Source of the DNA: Nocardioides sp. cx-173
GTDB lineage: Bacteria > Actinomycetota > Actinomycetes > Propionibacteriales > Nocardioidaceae
Direction: 5' to 3'
DNA: 64,000 bases
Assembly (NCBI RefSeq): GCF_021117365.1
Contig: NZ_CP088262.1
Span: forward strand, 2,499,001 to 2,563,000
Shown here: positions 18,331 through 27,031 of the stretch, piece by piece
Layout of the letters: each line of letters begins with the position of its first letter
How positions within the stretch are numbered: position 1 is the stretch's first letter
Translations under genes and position numbers: made by a program
The notes under the pieces: generated by a model
What the model saw: the letters and a program-made list of their open reading frames with translations, nothing else
Database searches by the model: none
Told to the model about the DNA's origin: nothing

Positions 18331-18510
18331 GTCCGCAGATCCGCGATCCGGGCCTCAGCGCGCCGGCATCCTGGGGCCGAGCAGCCTGACCACCGAGAGC
18401 CCGCCGGTCGAACTCCCTCGTCGGTCGAGCCCGCGTCGAGACCCTCCCCACAGGCAGGATCGCGCCTGTTGTCGCTGTCTCGGGAGCCGCCACACACTCG
18501 ACCGACGGCT

Positions 18511-18623
18511 TTCACCTACATGCTGCGCTGCTCCGATGGCTCCTTTACCTGGGCAGCACGCGATCCCTCGACTCGCGGGTCTACGAGCCCAGCGGGCCCG
18601 CGGCGAGACCGCGCACTCTCACC
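18511..18623 (+). pseudogene. Broken GIY-YIG nuclease (UPF0213-like) fragment
   Basis: Translated pieces in three frames line up with a GIY-YIG endonuclease N terminus. TYMLRCSDGSF lies in one frame, YLGSTRSLDSRVYE in the next (a missing T in the run at about 18541 explains the shift), and QRARGETAHSHR in the third. Two frameshifts and the loss of everything downstream make this a relic. It lies between the HNH gene and a palindrome of the same family as the array, and the sequence just before it contains a fragment of the array palindrome (ctcgaccgacggcttt). Confidence 0.7.
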
Positions 18624-18669
18624 GGGTCTCGACACGCTCGCTGCGCTCGCGGCTCGACCACCGAGACCC
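18624..18669. repeat. Single intergenic palindrome of the 'ctcgaccaccga' family
   Basis: The element reads GGGTCTCGACACGCTCGCTG, continues CGCTCGCGGCTCGACCACCG, and ends AGACCC. The outer arms GGGTCTCG/CGAGACCC are complementary and the inside is GCTCGC-rich. It shares the CTCGACCACCGA block with the tandem array at 14.4-17.0 kb. It follows the 3' end of thrS, so it could also terminate that transcript. Confidence 0.7.
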
Positions 18670-18684
18670 CGCTGGGCGGGCGGG

Positions 18685-20679
18685 TCAGACCTGCTCGCGG
18701 GTCGCGACGGCGGCGATGACGCGCTCGATGGCCTCCTCGATCGGGACGCCGTTGTCCTGGCGGCCGTCGCGGTAGCGGAAGGAGACGGCGCCGGCGGCGA
18801 CGTCGTCGTCGCCGGCGATGATCATGAACGGCACCTTCTGCAGCTGCGCGTTGCGGATCTTCTTCTGCATCCGGTCGTCGGAGTCGTCGACCTCGACCCG
18901 AAGGCCGGCGACCTTCATCCGCCGCGCGACGTCGTAGAGGTAGTCGGCGTGGCGCTCGGCGATCGGGATCCCCTGCACCTGCACGGGCGCCAGCCACGGG
19001 GGGAAGGCGCCGGCGTAGTGCTCGACGAGCACCCCGATGAACCGCTCGATCGAGCCGAACTTGGCGGAGTGGATCATCACCGGCTGCTGGCGCGAGCCGT
19101 CGGGCGCGACGTACTCCAGGTTGAACCGCTCGGCCGACGGCTGGTTGAAGTCGTACTGGATGGTCGACATCTGCCAGGTGCGGCCGATCGCGTCGCGTGC
19201 CTGGACCGAGACCTTCGGGCCGTAGTACGCCGCACCGCCGGGGTCGGGGACCAGCTCGAGACCGGAGTCGACGCAGACGTCCTCGAGCACCTTGGTGGCG
19301 ATCGCCCAGTCCTCGTCGGAGCCGATGAACTTGTCCGGCTTGGAGTCGTCGCGGGTGGACAGCTCGAGGTAGAAGTCGTCGAGACCGAAGTCTCGGAAGA
19401 GCCCCAGGCAGAAGTCGAGGAGGTGCTTGATCTCCGCCGGCGCCTGCTCCTTGGTGACGTAGGAGTGCGAGTCGTCCTGCGCGAACCCACGCACGCGGGT
19501 CAGCCCGTGGATCACGCCGGACTTCTCGTGCCGGTAGACGTGACCGAACTCGAAGAGCCGCAGCGGCAGCTCGCGGTAGGAGCGCTGCCGCGACCGGTAG
19601 ATCAGGTTGTGCATGGGGCAGTTCATCGCCTTGAGGCGGTAGTCCATGCCGTCCACGTCGAGTGCCGGGAACATCCCCTCGCCGTAGTACGGGAGGTGCC
19701 CCGAGGTGTAGAACAGGCCCTCCTTGGCGATGTGCGGGGTGCCGACGTACTCGAAGCCCTCCTCGATGTGCCGCTGGCGGACGTAGTCCTCCATCGCCCG
19801 CTTGATCACCCCGCCCTTCGGGTGGAAGACCGGCAGGCCGGAGCCGATCTCGTCGGGGAAGCTGAACAGGTCGAGCTCGCGCCCGAGCTTGCGGTGGTCG
19901 CGACGCTCGGCCTCCTCGATCCGGAAGAGGTGGGCCTCCAGCTCCTCCTTGCTCGGCCACGCGGTGCCGTAGATCCGCTGGAGCTGCTTGTTCTTCTCGT
20001 CGCCGCGCCAGTACGCCGCCGCCGAGCGCATCAGCTTGAACGCCGGGATCCGCTTGGTGGTGGGCAGGTGCGGGCCGCGGCACAGGTCGCTCCAGGCGAC
20101 GTCGCCGTTGCGTCGTACGTTGTCGTAGATGGTGAGCTCTCCGGCGCCGACCTCGACGCTCGCGCCCTCAGCGGCATCCTCGGAGTTGCCGGAGCCCTTG
20201 AGCCCGATCAGCTCGAGCTTGTAGGGCTCGTCCTGCAGCTCGTCGATCGCGTCGGCGTCGGTCGTGACGCGGCGCGAGAAGCGCTGCCCCTCCTTGATGA
20301 TCTTGCGCATCCGGGTCTCGATCTTCTCGAGATCCTCAGGCACGAACGGGGTCTCGACGTCGAAGTCGTAGTAGAAGCCGTTCTCGATCGGCGGACCGAT
20401 CCCCAGCTTGGCGTCGGGGAACAGCTCCTGCACGGCCTGCGCCATGACGTGGGCGGCCGAGTGGCGCAGGATGTCGAGCCCGTCCTGGCTGTCGATGGCC
20501 ACGCCGGCCACCTGGTCGCCGTCCTGCAGCTCGTAGGACAGGTCCTTGAGGTCCGCTCCGACGCGGGCGGCGATGACCTCGGTGTCCTCGGCGAAGAGCT
20601 CCCACGCCTTGGTGCCGGTCGTGGTGGTCCGCTCCTCACGCTCACCGGCGTGGATGCGGACGACCTTGATCTCGGACAC
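18685..20679 (-). CDS. thrS: Threonine-tRNA ligase
   Basis: This 664-residue class II aminoacyl-tRNA synthetase has the full domain set. An N-terminal TGS-like region lies at about 1-65. The editing domain has [11 protein letters not shown] (zinc-type HxxxH) and CRGPHLP. Class II motif 2 is around [22 protein letters not shown], where the Arg residues contact ATP. The zinc-site Cys is in MNCPMHN. The anticodon-binding domain starts near [13 protein letters not shown]. The first of the distant genes of the thrS-HIT-pgsA order lies upstream of it here. No leader or T-box-like structure was recognised ahead of it. Confidence 0.97.
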   Translation of the reverse strand: MSEIKVVRIHAGEREERTTTTGTKAWELFAEDTEVIAARVGADLKDLSYELQDGDQVAGVAIDSQDGLDILRHSAAHVMAQAVQELFPDAKLGIGPPIENGFYYDFDVETPFVPEDLEKIETRMRKIIKEGQRFSRRVTTDADAIDELQDEPYKLELIGLKGSGNSEDAAEGASVEVGAGELTIYDNVRRNGDVAWSDLCRGPHLPTTKRIPAFKLMRSAAAYWRGDEKNKQLQRIYGTAWPSKEELEAHLFRIEEAERRDHRKLGRELDLFSFPDEIGSGLPVFHPKGGVIKRAMEDYVRQRHIEEGFEYVGTPHIAKEGLFYTSGHLPYYGEGMFPALDVDGMDYRLKAMNCPMHNLIYRSRQRSYRELPLRLFEFGHVYRHEKSGVIHGLTRVRGFAQDDSHSYVTKEQAPAEIKHLLDFCLGLFRDFGLDDFYLELSTRDDSKPDKFIGSDEDWAIATKVLEDVCVDSGLELVPDPGGAAYYGPKVSVQARDAIGRTWQMSTIQYDFNQPSAERFNLEYVAPDGSRQQPVMIHSAKFGSIERFIGVLVEHYAGAFPPWLAPVQVQGIPIAERHADYLYDVARRMKVAGLRVEVDDSDDRMQKKIRNAQLQKVPFMIIAGDDDVAAGAVSFRYRDGRQDNGVPIEEAIERVIAAVATREQV

Positions 20680-20795
20680 GGGGGACTCCTACTCGCAAGC
20701 GGCAACGGCCCGGGACCGGGCCGCCCCTCGATCGTATCGAGGTCCTCCGGCGCCGCGCGCCCGAGTATCACCCGCTCAGGATCGCTCGGGTCGAC

Positions 20796-21518
20796 TCAGC
20801 CGGCCCGGGCGTGGAGCACGCAGAGCTCGTTGCCGGACGGGTCGGCGTACGTCCGCCACGGCAGGTCGCCCCACAGCCGCGGCAGCTCGTAGCCGCCCCG
20901 CGCGAGGATCCCCGCCGCCACCGCGTCGGGGTCGTCACCGGCCTCGAGGCGGACGTCGAGGTGAAGCCGGTTCTTGGCCGGGCCCTTGGGGACGCGCTCG
21001 GGCAGCATCTCGAGGAGCGGTCCGCGCCCCGAGGGGTGCCTGAGCGACCGGGGCGCCAGCCCGTCGACCACGGTCCAGCCGGTGAGCCAGGACCAGAACC
21101 TCGCGTCCCGGTCCGGGTCGCCGGACTCCAGCGGAAGGGCCGCGATCGGTCCGGTGCCGGCGTACGACGGACGGTCCTCGATGACGCAGCAGGGGTTGCC
21201 CTCCACGTCGGCGAGCACCACCCACGGCACGGCACCCTGGCCGATGTCGAGGTGCCGGGCACCGAGCCCCAGCAACCGCTCGACCTCCTCGCCCTGGTGC
21301 CCCCCGCCCGCGAGGTCGAGATGCAGCCGCGGCGGGTCGGCCGGCGCCTGGGGCACCCGCTGGAAGCACAGGTCCAGGACCGGTCCCCCCTCGATGCTCA
21401 ACCGGGTCTCGAAGCCCTCCGCCACGTCGGTCAGCCGCTCACCCCCGACCACGGCCTCCCAGAACCGGCCCAGCCGCTGCGGTTCGAGCGCGTCGAACAC
21501 GAGGTTCTCCAAGAACAT
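20796..21518 (-). CDS. VOC-family protein (two glyoxalase-like domains)
   Basis: This 240-residue protein is built from two vicinal-oxygen-chelate halves. The first (about 1-115) opens with MFLENLVFDALEPQRLGRFW and contains RLHLDLAG and VVLADVEGNPCCVIE. The second (about 118-240) has ARFWSWLTGWTVV, RLHLDVRL and YADPSGNELCVLH. The paired His/Glu ligand positions suggest one metal site. Substrate is unknown. It is a single gene 117 bp upstream of thrS on the same strand, possibly in the same transcript. Confidence 0.82.
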   Translation of the reverse strand: MFLENLVFDALEPQRLGRFWEAVVGGERLTDVAEGFETRLSIEGGPVLDLCFQRVPQAPADPPRLHLDLAGGGHQGEEVERLLGLGARHLDIGQGAVPWVVLADVEGNPCCVIEDRPSYAGTGPIAALPLESGDPDRDARFWSWLTGWTVVDGLAPRSLRHPSGRGPLLEMLPERVPKGPAKNRLHLDVRLEAGDDPDAVAAGILARGGYELPRLWGDLPWRTYADPSGNELCVLHARAG

Positions 21519-21604
21519 CTCCCCACACTAATGACGTGAGGCGTCGCCCGGCCAGGCTCGGAGGCGAGCAGCCTCTGAGGTCACGAGCGTTGCCCGCCAC
21601 GAGG

Positions 21605-21642
21605 AAGCGCCGCCGGTCGACCTCGGTCGACCGGCGGCGCTT
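21605..21642 (-). terminator. Strong hairpin terminator after the ABC importer operon
   Basis: A perfect inverted repeat with 15-bp arms GCGCCGCCGGTCGAC/GTCGACCGGCGGCGC, extended by two A-T pairs and closing on a CTCG loop, lies 27 bp after the binding-protein stop codon. On the minus strand it is followed by TTCCTC, so T-richness is weak. It also lies ahead of the oppositely read edge of no other gene, so it most likely serves the importer operon. Confidence 0.75.
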
Positions 21643-21668
21643 GTCACTGCTCGGGAGTCAGGACGGGT

Positions 21669-22763
21669 TCACGACTGGGGCACCAGGTCCGACCACTCGG
21701 CGATGAACGCGTCGCGGTTCTCCAGGAGCCACGCGGTGTCCACCGAGTACGTCTTGCCGAGCTCGGGGGCGTCCTCCGGCATCAGCTCCGGCGTGGAGAG
21801 CCGCAGCGAGAGGAACTTGGTGTGCTTCCAGACCTGCTTGGCGCCCTCGATCGACGTGGCCCAGCCGGCCCAGATCGTCGCGCACGACTGGTGCTTGGCG
21901 TCGGTCGTGATCAGCTGCGCCTGGGACCAGGTGGGGGCGCCCTCGGCGGGTGGCGCCCACGCGACCGGGTTCCCCTCCTCCTGGTACTCCCGGATGATCG
22001 ACAGGTCGGTGATCGCCACGGGGACCTCGCCGCGGATCAGGGCCTGGCTGAGCGGTACGACGGACGGGTAGATCTTGGGCTCCTGCTCCCCGAACTCGGC
22101 GGCCCGGTCCCCCAGCCCGTCGTAGATGGACTTCGCCACCGTGATCGAGGACAGGCCGGTCTGCACGGCGGTCATCCCGAACTTGCCCTTCCACTCAGGG
22201 GCGAGCAGGTCCTCGTAGGACTTCGGCGCCTCGTCGTCGTCCACGATCTCGGTGTTCCAGGCGATCACCTGCGAGGCGGTCTCCCCCGGCTTGGCGAAGG
22301 CGAACTGCGGCTCGTCGGGGTTCTCCGCCTTCAGGCTGGCGTCGTGCGCGATCTCGAAGTCGGTGACGATGCCCTTGTCATAGAGATCCTGGCGCAGCGT
22401 CGGGTCGTTGACCGCGATCGAGTCGGCGCCCACCTTGCCGCCGGCGTGCTCGGAGACCAGCTTGGAGTAGAGCTCGTTGCTGCTGGCGCGCACCAGGGTG
22501 ATGGTGATGCCGGTGTCCTTCTTGAAGGCCTCAGCGACGCCGGCGAAGGTCTCTGGCGGGGCGGCGGAGTAGTAGACGAGCTCGCCGCCCTCCTCCTCGC
22601 ACTCCTCGAGCATCTCGGCGGTGGCGACGGTCTCGTCGCCGAGGACCAGGTCCTCGCCGGTCGCGATCTCCGCGCTGTCGCCGCCGCAGCCGGCCAGCAA
22701 CAGCACCAGGGGCGCCACCGCCATCGACGCGAGCGCGCGGTGGGTGGGTCGTGAACGAGTCAT
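21669..22763 (-). CDS. ABC transporter substrate-binding lipoprotein (Fe3+/polyamine-type fold)
   Basis: This extracellular solute-binding lipoprotein has about 364 residues. The lipobox is LLLAGCGG. The mature protein has the class of fold seen in iron(III), thiamine and 2-aminoethylphosphonate binders: GGELVYYSAAPPETFAGVAEAF, PKSYEDLLAPEWKGKFGM, and PLSQALIRGEVPVAITDLS. The conserved tyrosine pair of iron binders is not clear, so the substrate is open. The second of two ATGs (22763) was chosen because AAGGA lies about 8 bp before it. It is the last gene of an ATPase-permease-binding protein operon. Confidence 0.85.
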   Translation of the reverse strand: MTRSRPTHRALASMAVAPLVLLLAGCGGDSAEIATGEDLVLGDETVATAEMLEECEEEGGELVYYSAAPPETFAGVAEAFKKDTGITITLVRASSNELYSKLVSEHAGGKVGADSIAVNDPTLRQDLYDKGIVTDFEIAHDASLKAENPDEPQFAFAKPGETASQVIAWNTEIVDDDEAPKSYEDLLAPEWKGKFGMTAVQTGLSSITVAKSIYDGLGDRAAEFGEQEPKIYPSVVPLSQALIRGEVPVAITDLSIIREYQEEGNPVAWAPPAEGAPTWSQAQLITTDAKHQSCATIWAGWATSIEGAKQVWKHTKFLSLRLSTPELMPEDAPELGKTYSVDTAWLLENRDAFIAEWSDLVPQS

Positions 22764-22833
22764 GAGCATCCTTGCTTCTTTGAGGGGTCGGGTTCTCGAC
22801 GGCGCGGCATCGGGACGCCACGCACGCGCGGGG

Positions 22834-24603
22834 TCAGCGGGCGCTGGACTCAGCGATCCACCGTCGGGTGAGCAGCACGAGGATGAGCGTGAAGACCGCG
22901 AAGATGAAGCTCATCGACGCCAGCTGGGACCACGTGCCGTTGGCCCACAGCAGATACAGGTAGACCGCGAAGGTCTCGGTGCCCGGCGTGTACAGGAAGA
23001 TCGACATCGAGATCTCGCGGGTCGCCATGATGAAGAGCACGACCCCGGTGGAGACCAGGCCCGTGCGCAGCAGCGGCACCGTGACCCACCAGACCGCGCG
23101 CACGCGTCCGGCCCCGGACACGGTCGCCGCGTCCTCAAGGTCGACGTGGATCCCGGCCATGGCGGCCGAGACCGAGCTGGTGCTGATCGGCAGCAGTCGG
23201 GCGACGCAGGCGACGATCAGGATGGCGAGTGTGCCGTAGATCGTCACCGGCAGGATGACGTAGGCCCACAGCATCCCGAGGCCGAGCACGACGCCCGGGA
23301 TCGCGGCGGGGAGCATCGCGACCTGCGTGAGCAGGCGGGCGACCCGGCTGTTCTGGTCGCGGGTCGCGTAGGCGACCAGGACGGCGAGCGCGACCCCGAT
23401 GACGGCCACCGCAAGGGCGATCATGAACGAGTTCCCCGCCACCTGCCACATGTGCTCGTCCGACAGCGCGCTGGTCAGCGAGTCGGTGGTGAACTCCTCC
23501 GGGTCGAGAAGGGCCTTGAAGTCCGGGACGTACAGCGTCGGGCGCAACGAGCCCATGAGCAGTGCGAGCATCGGCAGGCCCACCGCGAGGAACATGTAGC
23601 CGAGCACGAAGACGAGCGCGAGCGGGCGGCCGACCCGTCCCAGCGCGACCTTGCGGTGCTGCATGCCCTTGCCGGTGACGGTGGCGTACGAGCGGCCCTT
23701 GAGCAGGCGCCGTTGGTAGGTCACCAGCACCACGACGACGATCATCAGCAGCACCGCCTGCGCGGCGTTGTCGTTGACCGGAGGCGGCGCCTGGCCCTCC
23801 ATGACGAAGATCCGGGCGGCCAGCGTCTCGATCCGGTTGGCGTAGCCGAGGATCATCGCGACCGGGAAGTCCTCCACGGTCGAGACGAAGTTGAGCAGGA
23901 CCGCGGAGAGCATCGCCGGCTTCACCAGCGGGAAGGTCACCGACCGCATCGTCCGCCAGCGGGTCGCGCCGTGGACGTTGGCCGCGTCCTCCATCTCCGG
24001 GTTGGTGAGCCGCAGGGCGCCGTACAGGAAGACGAAGGCGAGCGGCACGTTGTAGAGGGAGTAGACGAACAGCATGCCCCAGTAGGAGTACATGCTGAAG
24101 CTCCAGTCGATCCCGATCTGCTCGAGCAGCAGCGGGATGTAGCCGACCTCCGGGGCGCCGAGGAACGACCACGCGATCGCGCCGACGAGCGCGGGAATCA
24201 GCATCGGGATGATCCCCGAGAACGCCGCCAGGCGGGGCATGGGGATGTCGGTGCGTGCGGCGAGCCAGGCGAGGAGCCCACCGACGGCGACGCCGAAGAC
24301 GGTGGACAGGGCGGCGAGCGAGATGGAGTTCCACAGAGCCTGCAGTGCGGCCCGGGAGGTCAGCACCTCACGCAGGTGGCCCATGGTCGGAGCCCAGTCC
24401 GTCCCGACGTCGGGCAGCGGGGTGCCGTCGGTGATGAAGGACGCGATGACGATGAGGGCCGTCGGGTAGAGCACCAGGCCGAACAGCAGCAGGAACGCGA
24501 TCGGCCGCGAGGGCCGCAGCTGGGTGAGCCGCTGGGTCCGCGTGGCCGAGCGCCCTGCCGGGGGCGCGGGGTCGACCGGCGGGCGCTCGAGGAGCGCGGT
24601 CAT
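22834..24603 (-). CDS. ABC transporter permease, fused two-domain type
   Basis: This 589-residue inner-membrane protein contains two permease halves, each with about six helices. The two EAA loops that dock the ATPase are visible: EMEDAANVHGATRWRTMR, then SVTFPL (first half, about residue 210), and DLEDAATVSGAGRVRAVWWV (second half, about 500). This FbpB/AfuB-like fusion lets one polypeptide form the whole channel. Its ATG overlaps the stop of the ATPase gene (ATGA). The binding-protein gene follows after 70 bp. Confidence 0.92.
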   Translation of the reverse strand: MTALLERPPVDPAPPAGRSATRTQRLTQLRPSRPIAFLLLFGLVLYPTALIVIASFITDGTPLPDVGTDWAPTMGHLREVLTSRAALQALWNSISLAALSTVFGVAVGGLLAWLAARTDIPMPRLAAFSGIIPMLIPALVGAIAWSFLGAPEVGYIPLLLEQIGIDWSFSMYSYWGMLFVYSLYNVPLAFVFLYGALRLTNPEMEDAANVHGATRWRTMRSVTFPLVKPAMLSAVLLNFVSTVEDFPVAMILGYANRIETLAARIFVMEGQAPPPVNDNAAQAVLLMIVVVVLVTYQRRLLKGRSYATVTGKGMQHRKVALGRVGRPLALVFVLGYMFLAVGLPMLALLMGSLRPTLYVPDFKALLDPEEFTTDSLTSALSDEHMWQVAGNSFMIALAVAVIGVALAVLVAYATRDQNSRVARLLTQVAMLPAAIPGVVLGLGMLWAYVILPVTIYGTLAILIVACVARLLPISTSSVSAAMAGIHVDLEDAATVSGAGRVRAVWWVTVPLLRTGLVSTGVVLFIMATREISMSIFLYTPGTETFAVYLYLLWANGTWSQLASMSFIFAVFTLILVLLTRRWIAESSAR

Positions 24604-25772
24604 GCCGTGGGCTCCGCCGTGGTGCCGGCGCCGTCCACCGGCGCCGCATAGAGCCGGACGTGCTCGGGGTCCACGCTGATGTGGACCTCGTCGCCGGCCC
24701 GGAAGTCGCTGGTCCGCCGTTGCGCCACCACCTCGATCTGCGCCCCGGAGCCGGTCTCGACGAGGTAGGCCATCTGGCTGCCCTCGTAGACGGCGACCAG
24801 GACCCGGGCCGGATACTCATTGACGCGCCCCTCCGCGGAGGCGTGCAGGTCGACGTCCTCGACCCGGATCCGAGCGATCGCAGGTCCGGTGCCGTGCCAG
24901 CCCGTGGTACTGGTGAGCCGGATGCCGCCCTCGCTGCCGAACTCGGTGGACCCGGCGCCGGCCACGGCGTCGCCCTCGAGCATGTTGCTCTTGCCGAGGA
25001 ACTCCGCGACCTCGAGCGTCGCCGGCGCCTCGTAGAGCTCGCGCGGCGAGGCGAACTGGTGGATGACGCCGCCGAACATCACCGCGACCCTGTCGGCCAT
25101 GGCGAGCGCCTCCGACTGGTCGTGGGTGACATAGACGCTGGTGATGCCCAGCTCCTGCTGCAGCCGCTTGAGCTCGATCCGCAGGCGATCGCGCAAGGAG
25201 GCGTCGAGGTTGGACAGGGGCTCGTCGAGCAGCAGCAGGTCGGGGCGCATCACGATGCTGCGAGCCAGCGCGACTCGCTGCATCTGTCCGCCCGACAGCG
25301 CGCTGGCGCTGCGCCTGCCGAGATGGCCGAGGCCGACGAGCTCCAGCGCCTCGTCGACGCGGCGGGTGACCTCGCCACGGGCGACCTTCTGGACCTTGAG
25401 CGGGAACGCGACGTTCTGGGCCACCGTGCGGTGCGGCCAGATCGCGTAGCTCTGGAAGACCATGCCCATCGCCCGGCGGTGGACCGGGACGTTGGTCGTG
25501 TCGTCGTACATGACCCGGTCGCCCACCCGGATCGTCCCGGAGTCGGGGGTCTCCAGGCCGACGATCGAGCGCATCGTCGTGGTCTTGCCGCAGCCCGAGG
25601 GACCCAGCAGGACCAGGAACGAGCCTTTCGGCATCGCGAACGACACGCCGTTGAGGGCCGGCGACGGGGCTCCGGGATACGTCTTGACGAGGTCCGTGAC
25701 CTCGAGGAACCGCTCGTCGCGGGCGTCCGCGGGGGTGGCGTCGACGGCGGGGTCAGAGATCGTGCTGCTCAC
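24600..25772 (-). CDS. ABC transporter ATP-binding protein (MOI/CUT1-type)
   Basis: This 390-residue ATPase starts at a GTG preceded by GGAGG at good distance. Motifs in order are Walker A GPSGCGKTTTMRS (about residue 55), Q-loop FQSYAIWPH, signature LSGGQMQRVALARS, Walker B DLLLLDEPLSNLDA, and H-loop VYVTHDQSEAL. The C-terminal part (about 255-390) is a TOBE-type regulatory domain. It energises import through the fused permease downstream, which its stop codon overlaps. The substrate is not identifiable from the ATPase. Confidence 0.92.
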   Translation of the reverse strand: MSSTISDPAVDATPADARDERFLEVTDLVKTYPGAPSPALNGVSFAMPKGSFLVLLGPSGCGKTTTMRSIVGLETPDSGTIRVGDRVMYDDTTNVPVHRRAMGMVFQSYAIWPHRTVAQNVAFPLKVQKVARGEVTRRVDEALELVGLGHLGRRSASALSGGQMQRVALARSIVMRPDLLLLDEPLSNLDASLRDRLRIELKRLQQELGITSVYVTHDQSEALAMADRVAVMFGGVIHQFASPRELYEAPATLEVAEFLGKSNMLEGDAVAGAGSTEFGSEGGIRLTSTTGWHGTGPAIARIRVEDVDLHASAEGRVNEYPARVLVAVYEGSQMAYLVETGSGAQIEVVAQRRTSDFRAGDEVHISVDPEHVRLYAAPVDGAGTTAEPTA

Positions 25773-25795
25773 AAGTGCGCTCCTCCGAGGGGGTG

Positions 25796-25817
25796 CGATG
25801 TCCGAGATGAGACATCG
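25796..25817. promoter_or_regulatory. Inverted repeat upstream of the ABC operon (possible operator)
   Basis: Arms CGATGTC and GACATCG are separated by 8 bp, 24 bp before the ATPase GTG. It lies in the 195-bp gap between the divergent ABC operon and the LLM-oxidoreductase gene. Position and symmetry fit a dimeric regulator site; no regulator gene is adjacent. Confidence 0.4.
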
Positions 25818-25967
25818 GCCCCGAGTGTTGGGGGTCACACCGGGTCCGAGCGAAGACGTCGCACTCAGCGGAAGATCCGGCCGTGCTCGAGGCGGGGTTC
25901 CGCGTGCGCGTTCCACCTGGTGCGAGGTCGCCGCTGGCGCGCCACGACGGTCGATGTGCTGGCAGGC

Positions 25968-26927
25968 ATGTCAGCGACCGGCGGCGCAGCAGACCGACCC
26001 CCACAGCGACTGGCGGCCCGGGCGCGCCTCGGGGTATCGCTGCCGCACCGCTGGGCGCGACGGCCCGCCGACCTCTCGTCCGTCGGCGAGGTGGCGCGAC
26101 AGGCGGAGGCACTGGGCTTCGCGGACCTCTGGGTCACCGAGAACACCACCGACCACGCCACCTGCCTGGACCCGGTCGTGGCGCTCACCCATGCGGCGGC
26201 GGTGACCTCCCGCATCGGTCTGGGCGTCTCGGTGGTGGTCCTGCCCGTCCACCACCCGCTCCACGTCGCCCACCAATGGGCCTGCCTCGACGCGCTCAGC
26301 GGCGGCCGGGTCGTGCTCGGCGTCGGGCTGGGGCGCGAGGCGCACCTGCGCGACTTCGGAGTGCCGACCGAGCGGCCGGTACGCCGCTTCCTCGACGGCG
26401 TGCAGGCGGTGCGGGCGCTATGGCGCGAGGACCGAGCGACCGTCGCCGGCGAGCTCGTCGCCCTCGAGGCCGTGGGGATCGGGCTGCGGCCGTCGTCCGG
26501 CGTCGGACCGCCCCTGTGGTTCGGAGGCATGGTCCCGGCATCGCTTCGTCGCGCCGCCCGGTACGCCGACGGGTGGATGGCCAGCGGGCACTCGGGGCAC
26601 GCGGAGTTCGCAGAGTCCGTCTCGGTGCTCGGTCAGGAGCTGTCCGACGCCGGCCGCGACCCGTCGACGTACCCGATCTCGAAGCGGGTCTTCCTCGCCG
26701 TCGACGACGACCCGGCGCGAGCAGAGGCGCGGCTGCGCGGGTGGTTCGCCGAGGTCTACCGCGACGCCGACCGAGCGCTCGTCTCCGGCGTGGCGGGGCG
26801 CCCCGGCGACGTGGCCGAGCGCCTGCACGAGCTCGCCGACGCCGGTGCCACCCACCTCGCCCTCAACCCCGTCGACGACCACGCCGAGCAGGTCGACGCT
26901 CTCGCGGAGCTCACCGGCCTGCGCTGA
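25968..26927 (+). CDS. LLM-class F420/FMN-dependent oxidoreductase
   Basis: This 319-residue luciferase-like monooxygenase-family TIM barrel opens with RLGVSLPHRWARRPADLSS, then AEALGFADLWVTEN. It contains GLGVSVVVLPVHHPLHVAHQ, LDALSGGRVVLGVGLG and GPPLWFGGMVPASLRRAARYADGW, typical of the F420-dependent branch. The ATG at 25968 was chosen; a longer frame upstream reads back through the ABC operon and is spurious. It is divergent from the importer and precedes an amidohydrolase, so the three may handle one compound. Confidence 0.86.
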   Translation: MSATGGAADRPPQRLAARARLGVSLPHRWARRPADLSSVGEVARQAEALGFADLWVTENTTDHATCLDPVVALTHAAAVTSRIGLGVSVVVLPVHHPLHVAHQWACLDALSGGRVVLGVGLGREAHLRDFGVPTERPVRRFLDGVQAVRALWREDRATVAGELVALEAVGIGLRPSSGVGPPLWFGGMVPASLRRAARYADGWMASGHSGHAEFAESVSVLGQELSDAGRDPSTYPISKRVFLAVDDDPARAEARLRGWFAEVYRDADRALVSGVAGRPGDVAERLHELADAGATHLALNPVDDHAEQVDALAELTGLR

Positions 26928-27031
26928 GCCGGACCTGGCCGGTGGACTGCTACGTTCCGCATCGTGGAGACGGCACGGCGCGACCGCTCGGGGCGCGGTG
27001 ACCACGTGGCCGCCGGTGCGGGTCCACCTCG

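Noticed and set aside
20680..20795. T-box leader before thrS
   Set aside because: No specifier-loop or anti-terminator sequence (TGG box) could be found.
25860..25930. Degenerate tRNA or att site suggested by tRNA-like peptide frames near the LLM gene
   Set aside because: No T-loop GTTCGAAnC or paired acceptor was found; the likeness is in translated text only.
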